64,000 bases of DNA from Hermodice carunculata (lineage: Eukaryota; Annelida; Polychaeta; Eunicida; Amphinomidae), in assembly GCA_964020975.1 (NCBI GenBank), contig OZ026621.1, forward strand, positions 95,668,005 through 95,732,004, read 5' to 3'. This document shows positions 38,131-51,579 of this stretch, one piece after another (the stretch's first letter is position 1; every line of letters begins with the position of its first letter). The notes below the pieces were generated by a model. That model was given only the letters and a program-made list of their open reading frames with translations. It had not been told where the DNA came from and did no database searches. The translations under genes and the position numbers were made by a program.

Positions 38131-39919
38131 CTGGTGTTGTAAACAGCTGTCAAACCTTACCCCGGTTTTACTGGAACACAGAATAATCGATATTTGCAAA
38201 AATTATTTGAAAGGAAATTTGTGTTTGTAGAGCTCCGTGCTGAAGCACCAAATAAATGAAATTTGCAAAAATTATTTTAAGTATTCAACGACTGGACATC
38301 GACTTACCGAGTTGGACACTCTTTTGGGAATAACCACCTTTAAGAAATTCGTAGTTGTAGAACTCTCGACAAATTCAAAACGACTTTACGAAGTAACGTA
38401 CTTTTTGTTGACAAAGACTCGTCTTACTGCTCCATGGGAACAAGATGTTCGAATATCGGCATATCGAGCTGTCACTTGAAAGGTCAATGCTGAATGAACA
38501 TCTTTATAAAGTGAATATTGTAGCATCCCATCAGCGTAACGGGAGAAGTTATAACCCAATTGTTGTAGATGAAATAAAAAATTTAGTGCAAACAGCTGCA
38601 ATTAGCCACATTGTTCTTATACATCTACTGTCTGATTTTCCTTTTTCTCTTCGGAAAAAGTGACTTTGAAGAAGAAGGGCAAAATAAACTATTTTTGAAC
38701 TGGCGCAAGGTCACATTGCAGATACAGGACGATTTCATCTCGAATAAAATATTTGTAAATTAATAAGTGGGTTTATATAAGACCCAATATCTAATACTTA
38801 TCTCCTTAATCCTGCTTTTTATACAGTCTGTGCTGTATATAAGAAGTGAATACTTGTATGTCAGGCGAGGCTCTTGTTTGACATTTCCATTCACTATTTA
38901 TAAAGCAATCCAGGTATTTTGTTTATATATTTGAAAAATTAAATCCATGACGTGGCCGCCATGAACTCTTGATGATCTTTGCTGAAGGATAAACAAGTAA
39001 ACAAAACAGCAGATCTCTGAACAATCGTCAGCATAAATCATGAAAACGAAACAACGAATCACTGAAAACACATCAATATAATAATGTAAACAAAACAATG
39101 GATGACAGAACAAACGTCAATACAAACATGGAAACAAAGCACGAAATGACTGAACACACCTCGCTATAGTCATGGGATCAAAGCAATGGGTCACTGAACA
39201 CACATCAATATAATTTTGGAAACAGACACTGGATCATTGAACACTTTTCAGCATATTTTGATTTTTTTCATCTACTACACAAATACGTCACATGGACAGA
39301 CTATATTCAGATCATCATCGACTTGATTAAAAGTATACCTGAATACAGAACAGAACTCATGTTACAGAGTACGACAGAAAAATGTGGAATTACTGTGCGC
39401 TGATTGGTCTTCATAAGTTAATTTTAGTGATGTCAGTTTTGAATTTGGTTAATGACTTTGATCCTAAATTGAAGTGTTTCTAACATATCCCACTTTGCAT
39501 GGTATTTGAAACTTGAAAGTGTCACAATCATTAAATTTTATGGGCATTTTTATCAAAATCGCTGTTTTAACACCATAAAACTGCGTAGTAGGTATTAAAA
39601 ATTCATTCCCTTTTACATTCGATAATTCTCCATCAACACTACGAGGCGTGAGAATGCAGGTAACTCACTTCCATAATTGGCCTATGTGGCAATACTTTAA
39701 CGTCTTCAAGTGCATTTACAGCAGACGACTTTTGCTACATGTTATGACACTCTCATCATTTGATGATGACATGGTATCCATCCTGGCCGAGGTCCAGCTG
39801 GCAGTAAGGAAATAAAATCCAGTGCACTGTCAAATCATGTCTTTGCACTCGATATTTAAAACCCCTAAAATTTCCAGAGCAGATCCGTTTTCCCAGATGA
39901 AAACATTTTGCCTGTGGCC
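38131..39919. other. No confirmed gene
   Basis: Two overlapping frames (38237-38479 and 38445-38663, plus strand) are open but show no known domain. A GATATTTGCAAAAATTATTT-like string occurs twice (38191 and 38256). Confidence 0.45.
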
Positions 39920-40155
39920 TCACTTAGGCGTGGTCTCGCAGACAAAGCAAGCCTTGGCCTCTTGACAGTGCGCGTCGTTCCAGGCCCAGCCAAACAACCA
40001 GTCCATCCACATGCAATGTTCCCCAGTGCCGGAGTTGTTGGGTTCACTGCCGTGCCAGTTAGTATACTTCAGGGGGGTGTCTGTTCCTGTCCATTTCCAT
40101 ACTCCCTCCTTATTTTCATCTGAACCACCAGTCCAGAAATTACAGTAGTGAGATG
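39920..40155 (-). CDS. C-type lectin domain, terminal coding exon
   Basis: The minus-strand translation from about 40153 to the stop at 39920 is the C-terminal half of a C-type lectin-like domain: FWTGGSDENKEGVWKW, YTNWHGSEPNN, then CMWMDWLFGWAWNDAHC and FVCE. The EPN and WND motifs are those that bind Ca2+ and mannose-type sugars, and the last two disulfide cysteines are present. A splice acceptor (TTTGACTTCAG) lies just before the exon at 40156-40166, and the exon opens mid-codon, so upstream exons must exist further right on the minus strand. I could not find them. The product is probably a secreted or membrane lectin in innate recognition or adhesion. Only about 75 residues are visible. 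This is the one convincing host gene in the window. Confidence 0.88.
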
Positions 40156-41379
40156 CTGAAGTCAAACATAGCACAAATTATAGTATTGGTACCCTGAAGT
40201 AAGCAAAGTGCACAGGCCCGTACTGGGGTGGGGTGGGGGTGGGGGTGGGGGTGGGGATGAGGGATCGAGGGGTTCGTCCCAACCTCCATTCAAACGGACC
40301 CTTCAACGGGAATCTTTAATTATCTGATTAATTTTTGCTTGCAAGCATGGATGGAAAATACTGCAAACATTCTTAAAATGCAGGCAATGCCATATTTGAA
40401 CACGTTTCTAGAAAAAATTCGGGAGGGGGAATGTTCCCGGCCGCTCCCCCACCCCCAACCTGGTTTCCGCCTACGGTTTTCCTTCATAAATTTTCTTTCC
40501 AGCAAAACGAACCCACACACTCCCTCTTTTGAAAAAAGCTGGCTACGAGCATGTGTAATATACAGGCATTCATACATACTGTGTGTACGCCCCACCTTAG
40601 ATTAGAAAAGAACGAAAGAACATGTTATGGTACTGAGGTGTTGATGTTAAAACGGAGTAAATTACAGTAATTAAATGCCAAAGTTAAAATGCATCAAATT
40701 AAAGCGCTATGAGTCTTTAAAGACTACGAATTACATTCATTGGCAGCTCGATCAATATAATGACTTTTCCATTTGCCTTTGAAGATATTTTGCACAAAAT
40801 AGTTGTTGTTGAAATCAAATATCACATCAAACGATGAAACAAAAACATGGCCACGTATCACCGCTGGTTCATCTAGATGATAAGAAGACCTGAGCACACT
40901 AGTTCATGAAATGATGATACAAAGATGGCCACACACTGGTTCCTCCAGATAATACGAAGGCGCGGGGATAAATCACTTTGACTACCAGTTCATCCAGATA
41001 GTACGAACCAAGAAAATGCGTATAGTTACAAAACTATCATTATTTTTGTTCGTACTTCAACTGTCGATTGCTGGCATATACAACAATTAGACAAGTATTT
41101 TTGTCAAAATATTTGCTGCCTTGCTGGCAGGTAAGTCTTTACTGTGTTTTTCTAAATAAGGCTTTGGCAATTGATCAGTAGGATATCGTGTTCGAAGAGG
41201 TATGGAATGAGCCACGATACTGATACATTACAAGCATTTATTGGGTAATTAATGGTAAAATCTGCAGTATTATTCTCTCTTCACTCTTAAATCATTGTGA
41301 CCTACTGACCAAATTATGAAAGAAAAACATTATCTATGCTGTCCATCTTATAATGTATAGGTATAAGTTAAGCAAAATT

Positions 41380-41441
<62 letters not shown>

Positions 41442-42506
41442 TTATTTGCGACAGTTACGCCTGGTTTCTATTGTCAGTAGTGAACAGAATGTCTAGTGTC
41501 ATTACGTTATACTATATTCTCAATCTGAGTTAGTCAATGTCCTATTGACCATTGATTATTGTATAAGATGATACCAATATTTTCCCATATATACAATTGT
41601 ATGCCATTGGTAACATAGTTTGTAATGTCATGTGCGTACTGTATATATATATTGTGTGTGTGTCTCTCCTTGTATGAAGAAACCATTGTTATTAGTAAGT
41701 TTTGTACTGTAGGGTAATCCAGTATTAATAAATATGTTTATACTAAATATATATGAACACAATTTTGAATATATTTACACAGATAACATAACACAGAAAA
41801 ACATGTTGAGTTTTTAAATTGTTTTGAAAACAAGTTGAAAACTTTATGTCAAAACACTGCAAAACAATTACATTAAAAATTAAGAGAGAAAAATATGTGG
41901 AATGCACAATACATGAACTGAGTCGTCACCAGATCAACTGCCTAGGTTGGAACCATTGCCATTGGCAATCTTTTTATATTTTATCGATGAAAGCTGGCTG
42001 AGTATCCGTGGTAATGCATGTATCAATTTTCTGGAGTATGCAACTGGAGAACCTGAAGCAACCGTTTGGAGTCAAGACCTAAGGCATGCCAGCTGGTACA
42101 AGCAGATACTTCGTACACATGCTGTGATGTGTATCTTTTGTATCATTGCCATTTTCCTCATCTAAATGAGAGGAAAAAAAAAGTATTGATGTGCCGCTGA
42201 CATGATGTAATAGGACGTAGGATGGGTAAAATTGACAAATATACATACAAAACGTGGGCACGGGAAAGCAGGTGTTAAGTACACACACAGGTCTCGATTC
42301 TCATTGACGCCGACGGTGTTATGTGATACTTGGAGAATAGATTAATTGTCTACAAGCAATGCTTGTGAGCGTGAGTCCAGGTTGAAGCTGACATCGTACA
42401 CAAGGCGGACTCAGAAGACACGGCACTAACAAAGAGAAGATACACTACTACGACAGAGATGATGCGCCAACAAAGGAGAGAAAAGATACGACAAAGAGAG
42501 GATAAA
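40156..42506. other. No exon recognised; GGGGGT repeat and TA microsatellite
   Basis: Expected to contain intron and upstream exons of the lectin gene, but I could not recognise the first half of the lectin domain. (GGGGGT)n at 40228-40255; TA tract at 41387-41438. The 72-codon frame at 41947-42165 has a hydrophobic end but no known family. Confidence 0.45.
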
Positions 42507-43364
42507 CTAGAAGAGAAATTTTACTTCACAGCAAATCTGTGTGTGTGTCTTCAAAACTTGAATAAATTATTATGCTCCAACTATTGTTCACTGCTCATTG
42601 GTTGTGCCTATAAGTAATTGAAGATTCAGTGGCATCTCTTTTTGTATTAGTTTTGAATGTGCTAATTTTGTTAATTTTCCCAAATAGCATAAAGTAAAAT
42701 TCTGCAATTTTGTTCACTTTTCATTTGAAGAGCTCCATAGCACAAATCTATGGATTGGACTTGGAATGGCAACTCAGGTTGGGGTCCATGTCTTGGCTGC
42801 TGGTTGCAATATTTATTGCTAGCGAAATCCTCTATTTTTACACTATTTTAAATCATGCTGGGCACCTTTAGCATTGGCGTCTGACCTTGACATTGACCTC
42901 TGACATTGGTACTCACCTCGGACCTTAGCAATTGATCTAAAGAGTGACCTCTGACCTCAACATTTGACCGACAGTGACTTCTGATCAGTCATCTCTTATC
43001 TTAACAGTGACCTCTTACCTTGGTATTAACCTCTGACCTTGATAGTAACATCTGTCGTTGAGAATAGCTTGTGACCTTGACAATGACCCCGGTATTGACG
43101 TCTGAGCTTGATATTGACCACGGATCTTGATATTGACCTCTGACCTTATTAATGCATAATTCCCCCGGGCATCATTATAGGAAAGCATATAGTGCAGTGT
43201 GAAATTCAAATTGCCTCTAATTTGCATAATTTTCATTTTGTCAACTTTTTTGAACGATATGCTGAACTTCAATACTGTGCTTCTCCCATGTAAAAAAAAA
43301 AAAAAGTTTCTGGGTAGAGTAGTGTCCAAGTTTAAGCTGTCACAAATATCGAGTGGAAATATAA

Positions 43365-43435
<71 letters not shown>

Positions 43436-43572
43436 ACAAATAAATGAATGAATGAATAAATAAATAAATAAATGAAAAATTAAAAATATATAGATAAATA
43501 AATAAATAAATAAACAAACAAACAAACAAACAAACAAACAAATAAATGAATAAATAAATAAATAAATAAATA

Positions 43573-43604
<32 letters not shown>

Positions 43605-43640
43605 ACTTTAGAAGAAACAGTATGTGTGTTCACACACACA
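42507..43640 (-). mobile_element. Diverged Helitron-like element
   Basis: On the minus strand the 3' end keeps the subterminal hairpin (CAGATTTGCT-GTGA-AGTAAAAT) and CTAG|T at 42507. The interior has many TGACCTCTGACCTT-like strings (42880-43150). A TTTGCATAATTTTCATTT string and a huge AAAT/AAAC/AAAG microsatellite (43362-43604) follow, then a TGTGTGTTCACACACACA hairpin module (43621-43640). The order of parts matches the other copies, but divergence is high. Confidence 0.7.
43362..43604. repeat. (AAAT)n/(AAAC)n/(AAAG)n microsatellite
   Basis: About 240 bp of tetranucleotides. It occupies the place of the AAAG microsatellite in sister elements and has expanded and mutated. Frames rich in Leu/Phe/Ile here are artefacts. 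Confidence 0.95.
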
Positions 43641-44517
43641 AACATAAACAATAAGAGATAGAAGATACACCACACTACTAATAAAGAAAAGATGAGGGAC
43701 TGACAAAGAGCAGATACCATTCAAACATAAGGAAGCTATGGTATTGAAATAAAATAACGATCGAACTGCTGGTGATGACAATGAATATATTTTCAATGGG
43801 TGGAATTTTACGTAAAGTGTCTTTATGAAGAATGAAACCCTACCACTATGTTTTACGAATATAACACATGTTGAAACGAAAACATTGCTATTGTATATAA
43901 CCCAGCTTGTAAAATTTCCTTTCTCACAACACAGTACTTTTGCTTGCCCGTTTTGATCTCCAGCCTTTGGCCACAAGCCTGCTCAGCTCCTCTGGCAAAC
44001 AGAAGCGCGGCATAAAGAGGTAAACAGAGCGCTGTGCTGCAGATAAGTGTGAAATGAAACAGGGCCCAGCAGCTTATAACCTCTGTAATGTTATTCACTC
44101 CTGGTTACACACAGATATTTATAAATATACAAGTGCCTCCGGCTGTGCCCAGGTAACAAATTAAACTGACGTCAAAAGACGTAGCCTGTAAAAGGGGAAA
44201 GAACATCCATTTAAAACATGTTTCAACAAATGTCCAAGTTACCTAAGGCCTGACAAAAATAAATGTGTGGTTCCGGCAATACAATAGCTGAAAGCACACC
44301 AAACTATGATGCATGGAATGGAAGCATCAAAAGCCTAGGAAATCTTGCCTTGGCTTATTTCTATGGTGGACCACAGCATGAAAATAGAGTAGCAAGTATG
44401 AAGTAAGAAAAATGTTAAGTTGCTTTGCGCAGGTTTGTACTGTAATGCTTTTATTATCTATGCATTAAAAGATAAATCTAAATTTTCAATAAATTAATAT
44501 ATGAATAAATAAATAGA

Positions 44518-44576
<59 letters not shown>

Positions 44577-46639
44577 ATATAAGCACCAATGGCATAATTT
44601 TTATCATACTAGGATACTGAAGTTATAAATATATAAAGCAGTCCCTCTCCAGTACTTCCATCTCATGCATCAAGAATGATTTCACCTTGTTTTTGAAAAT
44701 GTTCTTACATTCACTCTCTTTGGCATACCCTGGCAGGTTCTGCGTGGTAGAATCATGGTGCAGTAGTACCTGTAATTACAAACCCCAATCCCCAGGGTTG
44801 GGCGACCACCTGGTCAGAACGACCAGTTTTCCTCGGAACGGGTGCTTTTGCAATGTTAAATGACCTGACGGGTATGGCCCGTCACCACCTGCAACACGCG
44901 ACCAACGACCAGCAAAACCACCCATAAAAAGCGGTCGTTCTAATCAACCGTAACCAAGTTGTAAGCTAATAGAAAGGCTGGCCAACGTGTGCCGTTATTT
45001 TGCAGCAAATTCAACATAAAACTGAAGGTTAACTTGGGCCGGGGAAAAAACATTGCTCCTGCATATAGCCACGGTGCCCGTGGTGCGGTGATCCGCATCT
45101 AATATTTCGCTAGGTTCCAGGTGTCCATTCTCCGAGTTGCCAGGGGAAATGGTCGTCAACGTATTTTCAAAAGATGACTTACTATCTTAACTTTAACCTG
45201 CCAGCTCGGTTGTGTCTGAAGCAGTTATCATCATTAGTTACGATCCAAATGCCAAACGACACCATTATGCCTCGTGGTGAGCGCCATTTTGAACATTGCG
45301 CAGTTAATGTATTGATTGCCCGACAGTCACACAAAAATACATTTGATTTGGATATCAAAGTGAATTGCAGCCACAGCATATTTCATATCATAAATGATGC
45401 TCTGAAATAATTGCAAAATATATACTTTTTTGATTTCATATATTATAACCCTTTCCCACCATCACCTCCACCTCCCCCACCCCCACCCCCAAGATCGCTC
45501 CAAGGCTCACTAACAAACCACTGGGTGCGGAATTCACAAATTTCGAAATGGCAGCCAAGTAGATTGGGTATTTTGAACAGGTAGTATCCCAAATATATGT
45601 TATTAGTGTTAAGGGAAGGTCGATTTGTCGAATGAATGTAATGTACAATATATAATGGGACTTTTCCAGAGTGAGCATTACCTGAATGTGTAAATACAAC
45701 GACAAGCAGTTACTGGTTGTACGCCCCAGAATAGGGATTTTGTATCAGACATTGAAGTCACCCCAGGCTAAGAATTGAGTGGCAGCAACAGGCTGAGTGC
45801 CAAGTGCCCGGCTGCATCAAAGACGGAGCTTAGTGGAGGAGGTGGCCCTGATTGTGGATACAAGTCCGAAAGGAGCGGCGGGTTTTTGTACAAGTGGTAA
45901 TTAAGATGCGAAGGGAACGTCTGACACATTCGCCTCCCCGCAGAAAAATTAGCTAACTAAAATCTATTGATCAGGAAGTGAGGAGGAGAGCATTTTTGCG
46001 AAAACAAAGTGCGTCTGCTGGCAAACCGACGTAACTTGACGGGTTTATGGAACCTGGTGTTCCATGAATGGCTCACATGTTTGCATACATTCGCGGCCGA
46101 CAGGGAGCCCTTTTCTTTGTGTTTCCAGTTTATGACTGTGTTAGTTATGTAACAATGGTGGCTTCCAATTTAAATAAAATAACGAACCTAAGAATACAGT
46201 TTGTTTGTTCCTTTCCTGGTGCATTAACAGGGTCAGGTTGATTTGTGACAACGTTATGTAATTTCAATATCAAGGCAGTCATTCTGTGCGTGGACCTTTC
46301 TGTTACATTCGGTTTCCTCTCGCTCTCTTTCTTTCTCTTTCTCTTTCTAAATATGTGGAATCCTTTTTCTCAGAGCAAATTTAAAATTGAATTTTACTAT
46401 TTTTTTGGCATATTTACGCATAAAACATTTATATAATTTATCTTAGTCCTAAGTCGTGCCATTAGAAGTAAGAACTAGTTATACATTATGTATTTATGTA
46501 TTTGCTACTATTTTACGTTCATACATTTTTTAAATTCAAATGGGTTGTCTCTACGAAATACAAGGCAAAGGCAAGCAGCTGCCATCACAAAAGAAGGGGG
46601 GGAGGCAGAGAAGAAGACGTAGTAGTAGTCGTAGTCGTA

Positions 46640-46671
<32 letters not shown>

Positions 46672-47382
46672 AGTAGTAGTAGTAGAGTAGTAGTCCGGGA
46701 ATTTAAGGCTGCAAAACATGCAGGACAGTTCCCCGCTGCTAACCCGTTTATGAATTCATTTGGCTGTTGAAGCCTTAAATTTTCAAACTTTTGAATCGAA
46801 TGGGATATTTTTTTTATTAATGTATAGGTGTAGACATTGACAGTGGCTGGATTGGCCATGGAGCATAGAGAGATTGGATTGTGCTATTTTTTGTTGTTCA
46901 AAACTACACGGAGGAGGTGGCACTGTTGCTCCTATTTGTATACGTAGGATGTAAACTGGGTATCTGTTATAACAGACATAGTTTGATAGTCTGTGTTCCC
47001 CTGGACGTTTTAGGATATAAACGGACATCAATATTTATTATTACAAGCATACTTTGATGGATTTTGTAGCCTGTTGTCCCATAGATGGCTTAGCATGTAC
47101 ACTGGCAGATGAGCCGGTAGACCATTGATTGATGTGGTGCGATGCATATTGAAAAATGAGGGAAAATATGTTCAGGAAATGGGCGACATGAGGATCACAA
47201 CTGTAAAGGCTTTAATACAGGAAATTCGGCGCTCAGAAGAAGAGTGTGTGGCATGGGTTTTTTGTTTGACCGGGGGTTTACCGGGAGGAAAGAAACGGGT
47301 CAGAACTGTAGGTACAGGCCTTTCTGGTCTGATGCTGGGAGAAAAGAAATGAAATGTTAGAGTTAAGAGATAACAGAGTTAA
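43641..47382. other. No confirmed gene; microsatellites and a dispersed repeat
   Basis: AAAT tract at 44505-44578, (GTA)/(GTC) tract at 46617-46686, C-rich text at 45460-45492. The 75-codon frame at 47125-47352 shows no domain. The rest is unclassified. Confidence 0.45.
46827..46945 (+). repeat. Dispersed repeat pair, member 2
   Basis: Partner of 31966-32092. Confidence 0.7.
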
Positions 47383-48027
47383 CTAGAAAAGAACATTTGC
47401 TTGAAAGCAAATCTATCTGTGCGCCTTCAAAACTTGTAAATATGGCAAGATGAAAATTTTAAAGGTCCAAATGACCTTGCCCATTGACTTATATAGGTAA
47501 CATGTACATTAGAATAATGTACAGTGTTACAGTAGTTACAATTTAAGCGCAACATGACTGGAATTGGATAAAAATTGACCAAGTTATGGCTAGATGAAAA
47601 TTTTAAACAGCCAAATAAACTTGACCTTTGACTTTTAGGGGGCTCATGTAAATTACAAGAATGTGAAGTGTTGCATTACCTACAATTTAAGTCCAACATG
47701 ATTGAAATTGGATGAAAATTGACCAAGTTATGAGTAGATAAAACTTTCAAAGGTCAAAATAGCATTGACTTTTGACCTTTATAAGTTAAATGTAAATTAC
47801 AAAAATGTGCAGTGTAGCAATACCTACAGTTTAAGTTCAACATGACTGAACTTGGATGAAAATTGACCCAGTGATGGCTAGATGAAAATTTCAAAAGCCC
47901 AAATGACATTGACATGTGACCTTTAGAGGTCACATGTAAATCACAAAAATATATAGTGTTACAATGTCTACAATTTAAGTCCATAATGATTAAAATTGGA
48001 TGAAAATTGACAAAGTTATGGCTAGAT
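47383..48027 (-). mobile_element. Helitron-like element, 3' part
   Basis: CTAG|T at 47383 and the hairpin remnant (AGCAAATCTATCTGTGCGCC on the plus strand), followed by about four type-A monomers with landmarks 144 bp apart. It breaks at 48027 where a LINE begins and resumes at 49748. Confidence 0.85.
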
Positions 48028-49747
48028 AATGATAATAATAGTAATAAACTTTATTTTCTTTATGGAGGATTGAGAAAATAGCCTGAGGCTAATACAAATC
48101 TCTCTCCTCAAGTAAATACATATTACATCAAGATAGTACGTTAGACGCATATAATAGCTGAAAAAAAAGGAGAAAAAAACAACAACATGTATACATAGAC
48201 ATCAATACGTACAAATGGAAACAAAAGAACCAGTAGAATCAAACTTGATAGACAGTAAGTATTTCAAAAACTATAATTAATTGACCCTCCTTAGTTAATT
48301 TTTGAATCTGTTTGATTTATCGATGAATGTCATAGTGGCATCCATCAATAAACAATTACAATCATAAGAAGCTGCTGAAGTACCATACAATAATAAATAT
48401 ACCTTCCCGTGATTACCTAATCGGTTAAAGTTGATATCAACGTTTTCGTTAATAATGATAGTAGAAATCCATGCCAAAAGGATTTGTCTTTGGGTGTCAT
48501 GCAGTGGACACTGCAGTAAATAATGTATGATAGTTTCGGAGGGGCAACCACAAGCACAGCTTGGGTTGACACGTAAACGTCTTGTAAAAAGATGGGCGTT
48601 TAGAGCACTAAAGTCAACTCTAAGACGAGTCATTAGAACATTCAAATGTCTAGGTCCATGCCGCAGTTGCCCAAGTCTGGTGGGAAATGAATGTCGCTTT
48701 AGCCGTACCTTAAACACGTTTAATGAAGAAGCATTTCTTATATAAAGTGGAAGAGTATTCCAAAGGCGAGTAGCTGATGGTTTGAAAGAATTCATGAATA
48801 AAGAAGTACGCGCGTATACAAGGGAGCGCTCCCTGAGATTACGTAAAGGATAATTAACTCTTTCACTGTTTACTCTAGGAACCAGCGCCCTCAGGTGTTG
48901 AGGGCAGGAACCTAGAGTTATTTTATAATAAAGAACAAGTTTCTGATACTTCCGTCTAACCTCCAGACTCGGCCAATCTAGGCATGATAAAATTTTAGAT
49001 TGACTGGATGTGTTCATTGCTCCCGAGACGAGTAAAGATGCTTTATATTGAACAGTTTCCAGCATTACTCTCCCCCGCCCAGAACAACTATCGAATACTG
49101 GTGATGCATACTCCAGTATAGGGCGTATAAAAGAAATGTAAATACGTTCGAGTGCATTGCAAGGCAGATAATATGTACAAGATCTGATGCGCCCCAGTCT
49201 ACAGGCAGCTTTATTACAAATATTTTTTATATGGCTGTCCCAACATAAGTTATTTGATAGTGTGATTTCTAAATGTTTGTGTTCATGTACACGTGGAATA
49301 GGTTTGTTCAAGAAAGACAATTGATCGTGCACCGGTTTTTTCTTTTTGGTTGAAATTATCATTTCTTCCGTTTTATCGGGATTAAAATCTACTTTCCACT
49401 TTTTTCCCCATTCTTGAACCACAAGTAGGTTTGCATTGAAATTTATGACAGTCTGCTGAGGACTTTCTACTCTTTCCATCAAGGTGGTATCATCTGCAAA
49501 TAAGTAAGCTTTGCAGTAATGTCATCAATTAAGTCATTAATGAATACCAAAAACAACAAAGGACCTAGGATGCTGCCTTGGGGAACACCAGATTCAATAT
49601 TTACCCAGCCTGAGGAATCACCATCGATAACCACTCTTTGCTTTCTAAAACTTAGGTATGACCGTATCCATGAAAGAAGAGGGTCTTCTATCCTTACTTG
49701 TTGTAATTTTAACAACAGTCCTCGGTGCCAAACACGATCAAATGCCT
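48028..49747 (-). mobile_element. 5'-truncated non-LTR retrotransposon nested in a satellite array
   Basis: The minus-strand translation starts inside RT with KAFDRVWHRGLLLKLQQ (region A), then SGVPQGSILGPLLFLVFIND. AYLFADDTTLMERV follows in the next frame after a 1-base shift near 49490, and a long open frame continues (49482-48295) through KVDFNPDKTEEM, HKHLEITLSNN, RPILEYASPVFDS and RSLVYARTSLFMNSF to a C-terminal zinc-binding CACGCPSETIIHYLLQC. The frame is intact for 395 codons, so the copy is young. The 3' end is an AATAAAG plus ATT-rich tail at 48028-48055. RT region A onward is present; the endonuclease is missing. CR1/jockey-like by motif style. Confidence 0.9.
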
Positions 49748-50733
49748 TAGAGTTCACGTGTAAATTACAAAAATGTGGAGTGTTGCGATAGCTATAATTT
49801 GAGTCCAATATGATGGAAATTGGATGAAAATTGATCAAGTTATGGCTCTATAAACATTTCAAAGACCTAAATGACCTTGACCTTTGACCTTTAGAGGTCA
49901 CATGTAAATTACAAAAATGTACAGTACTAAAATATCTACAAATTAAGCCCACTGGACTGAAGTTGGATGACAATTGATTAGGTTATGGCTAGATGAAAAT
50001 TTCAAAGGCCAAATAATCTTGGCCTTTCACTTGTTAAGATCACATATTAATTACAAAAATTTGAAGTGTTGTAATACCCATGATTTAAGTCCAAAATGAT
50101 TAAAATTGGATGAAAATTGACCAAGGTCTATCTAGATGAAACTTTCAAAAGTCCAAATGACATTGACTTTTGACCTTTAGAGGTTACATTTTATTACAAA
50201 AATATGCAGTGTTGCAATACCTACCAGTTGAGTCCAACATAATTACAATTGGATGGAAATTGACCATGTTATGGCAAGATGAATCTTTCAAATGTCCAAA
50301 TGACATTGACCTTTGAACTTTGGAGGTTACATGTAAATTGCAAAAATATGCAGTGTTGCAATACCTACAATCTTGGTCCAACATGGCGACAATTGGATGA
50401 AAACCGCCAGAATTAAGGATGGATGAACATTTCAAAGGCCCAAATGACTATGATCTTTGACCTTTAGATGTCACACATAAATTACAAGAATGTGCAGTGT
50501 CACAAACCCATGAATTGAAGTTGGATGGTCACCTGCACCTATACTAGTTTTGGAGATATTCAAGATTTCAATTTTCAAATGGCACCTTATTTGCATAATT
50601 TTTAAAACACTTGAACCTCTTTACAAAAACTCCAGTCTTCATATATGAAAGTATAATCATGCCTAATTTGGAGTTCAACAAGTAGAAGTACTCGTGAGAA
50701 AAATACAGCGATTTAAAAAAAAAAACATAATGA
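49748..50733 (-). mobile_element. Helitron-like element, 5' part after the LINE
   Basis: Type-A monomers resume mid-unit (about 45 bp of the broken monomer are missing) and continue for about five units to 50520. A TTTGCATAATTTTT segment follows. The minus-strand start TCATTATG is at 50733, but the hairpin and microsatellite are replaced by an A-run. Confidence 0.8.
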
Positions 50734-51329
50734 ATGTAGCTGCCGTCATCATATCTGGTGGTGCGACACCAAGCATGCAGAATGGAGTCCAAACATTTTT
50801 CTAACAAATCTAAAAATACATATGATAAAAAGGCCGTTATATCCACCCACTCTGCATTTGCCTTGAAGGACGTAAAACCAGTTTGCAAAAGCATACACAC
50901 CAGTCATCAAAACTGTCTGCAAAAGATACACAACTCAAGGTTACATCAAATATGCCAAGACGGCACACAGTGGCAGCGTGGCATTAACTGGACTGGGGCA
51001 CATGGAAACCAGCTAATTTGATTATCACGTACAATGAGACAGGGTGCAACCAGACAACTAAGGCTGCTGTGAGATATCGAAATTAAAAAGTAAAGATGCT
51101 TCAGTAAGGAATATATTTCTGAAGTATACTTCACAATATTGGACAAAGCTATACTTTTGTTATTTAGCTTGGAACACAGGACAGGAAATCCATTCAGGAA
51201 AATCCCTACCAATAACAGAGTATTTGTACAGCGCCTGCTAGAAGCTTGGCATCTGGCCGTGTCCAATTCCCCCATATCAGTGCTGTAAGTCACATCCTTT
51301 CTTGATTCTGAACGCCATTAATGCGACGA
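50734..51329. other. No gene seen
   Basis: Overlapping frames of 60-115 codons on both strands show no known domain. Confidence 0.45.
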
Positions 51330-51387
51330 TGTTTAAATTTTCGACGGGTGCAAGACGTCAGCACCGATCGTTTAAATGATGCCAACA

Positions 51388-51470
<83 letters not shown>

Positions 51471-51473
51471 TCC

Positions 51474-51505
<32 letters not shown>

Positions 51506-51536
51506 TTCTCTCACTCTGTCTGTCTGTCTGTCTGTC

Positions 51537-51579
<43 letters not shown>

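Noticed and set aside
43332-43720. Hydrophobic Leu/Ile/Phe frames as membrane proteins
   Set aside because: They are translations of tetranucleotide repeats in a Helitron-like copy.
44780-45000. Possible inverted repeat around AGAACGACC strings
   Set aside because: The arms align only in short scattered pieces, and no flanking duplication is seen.
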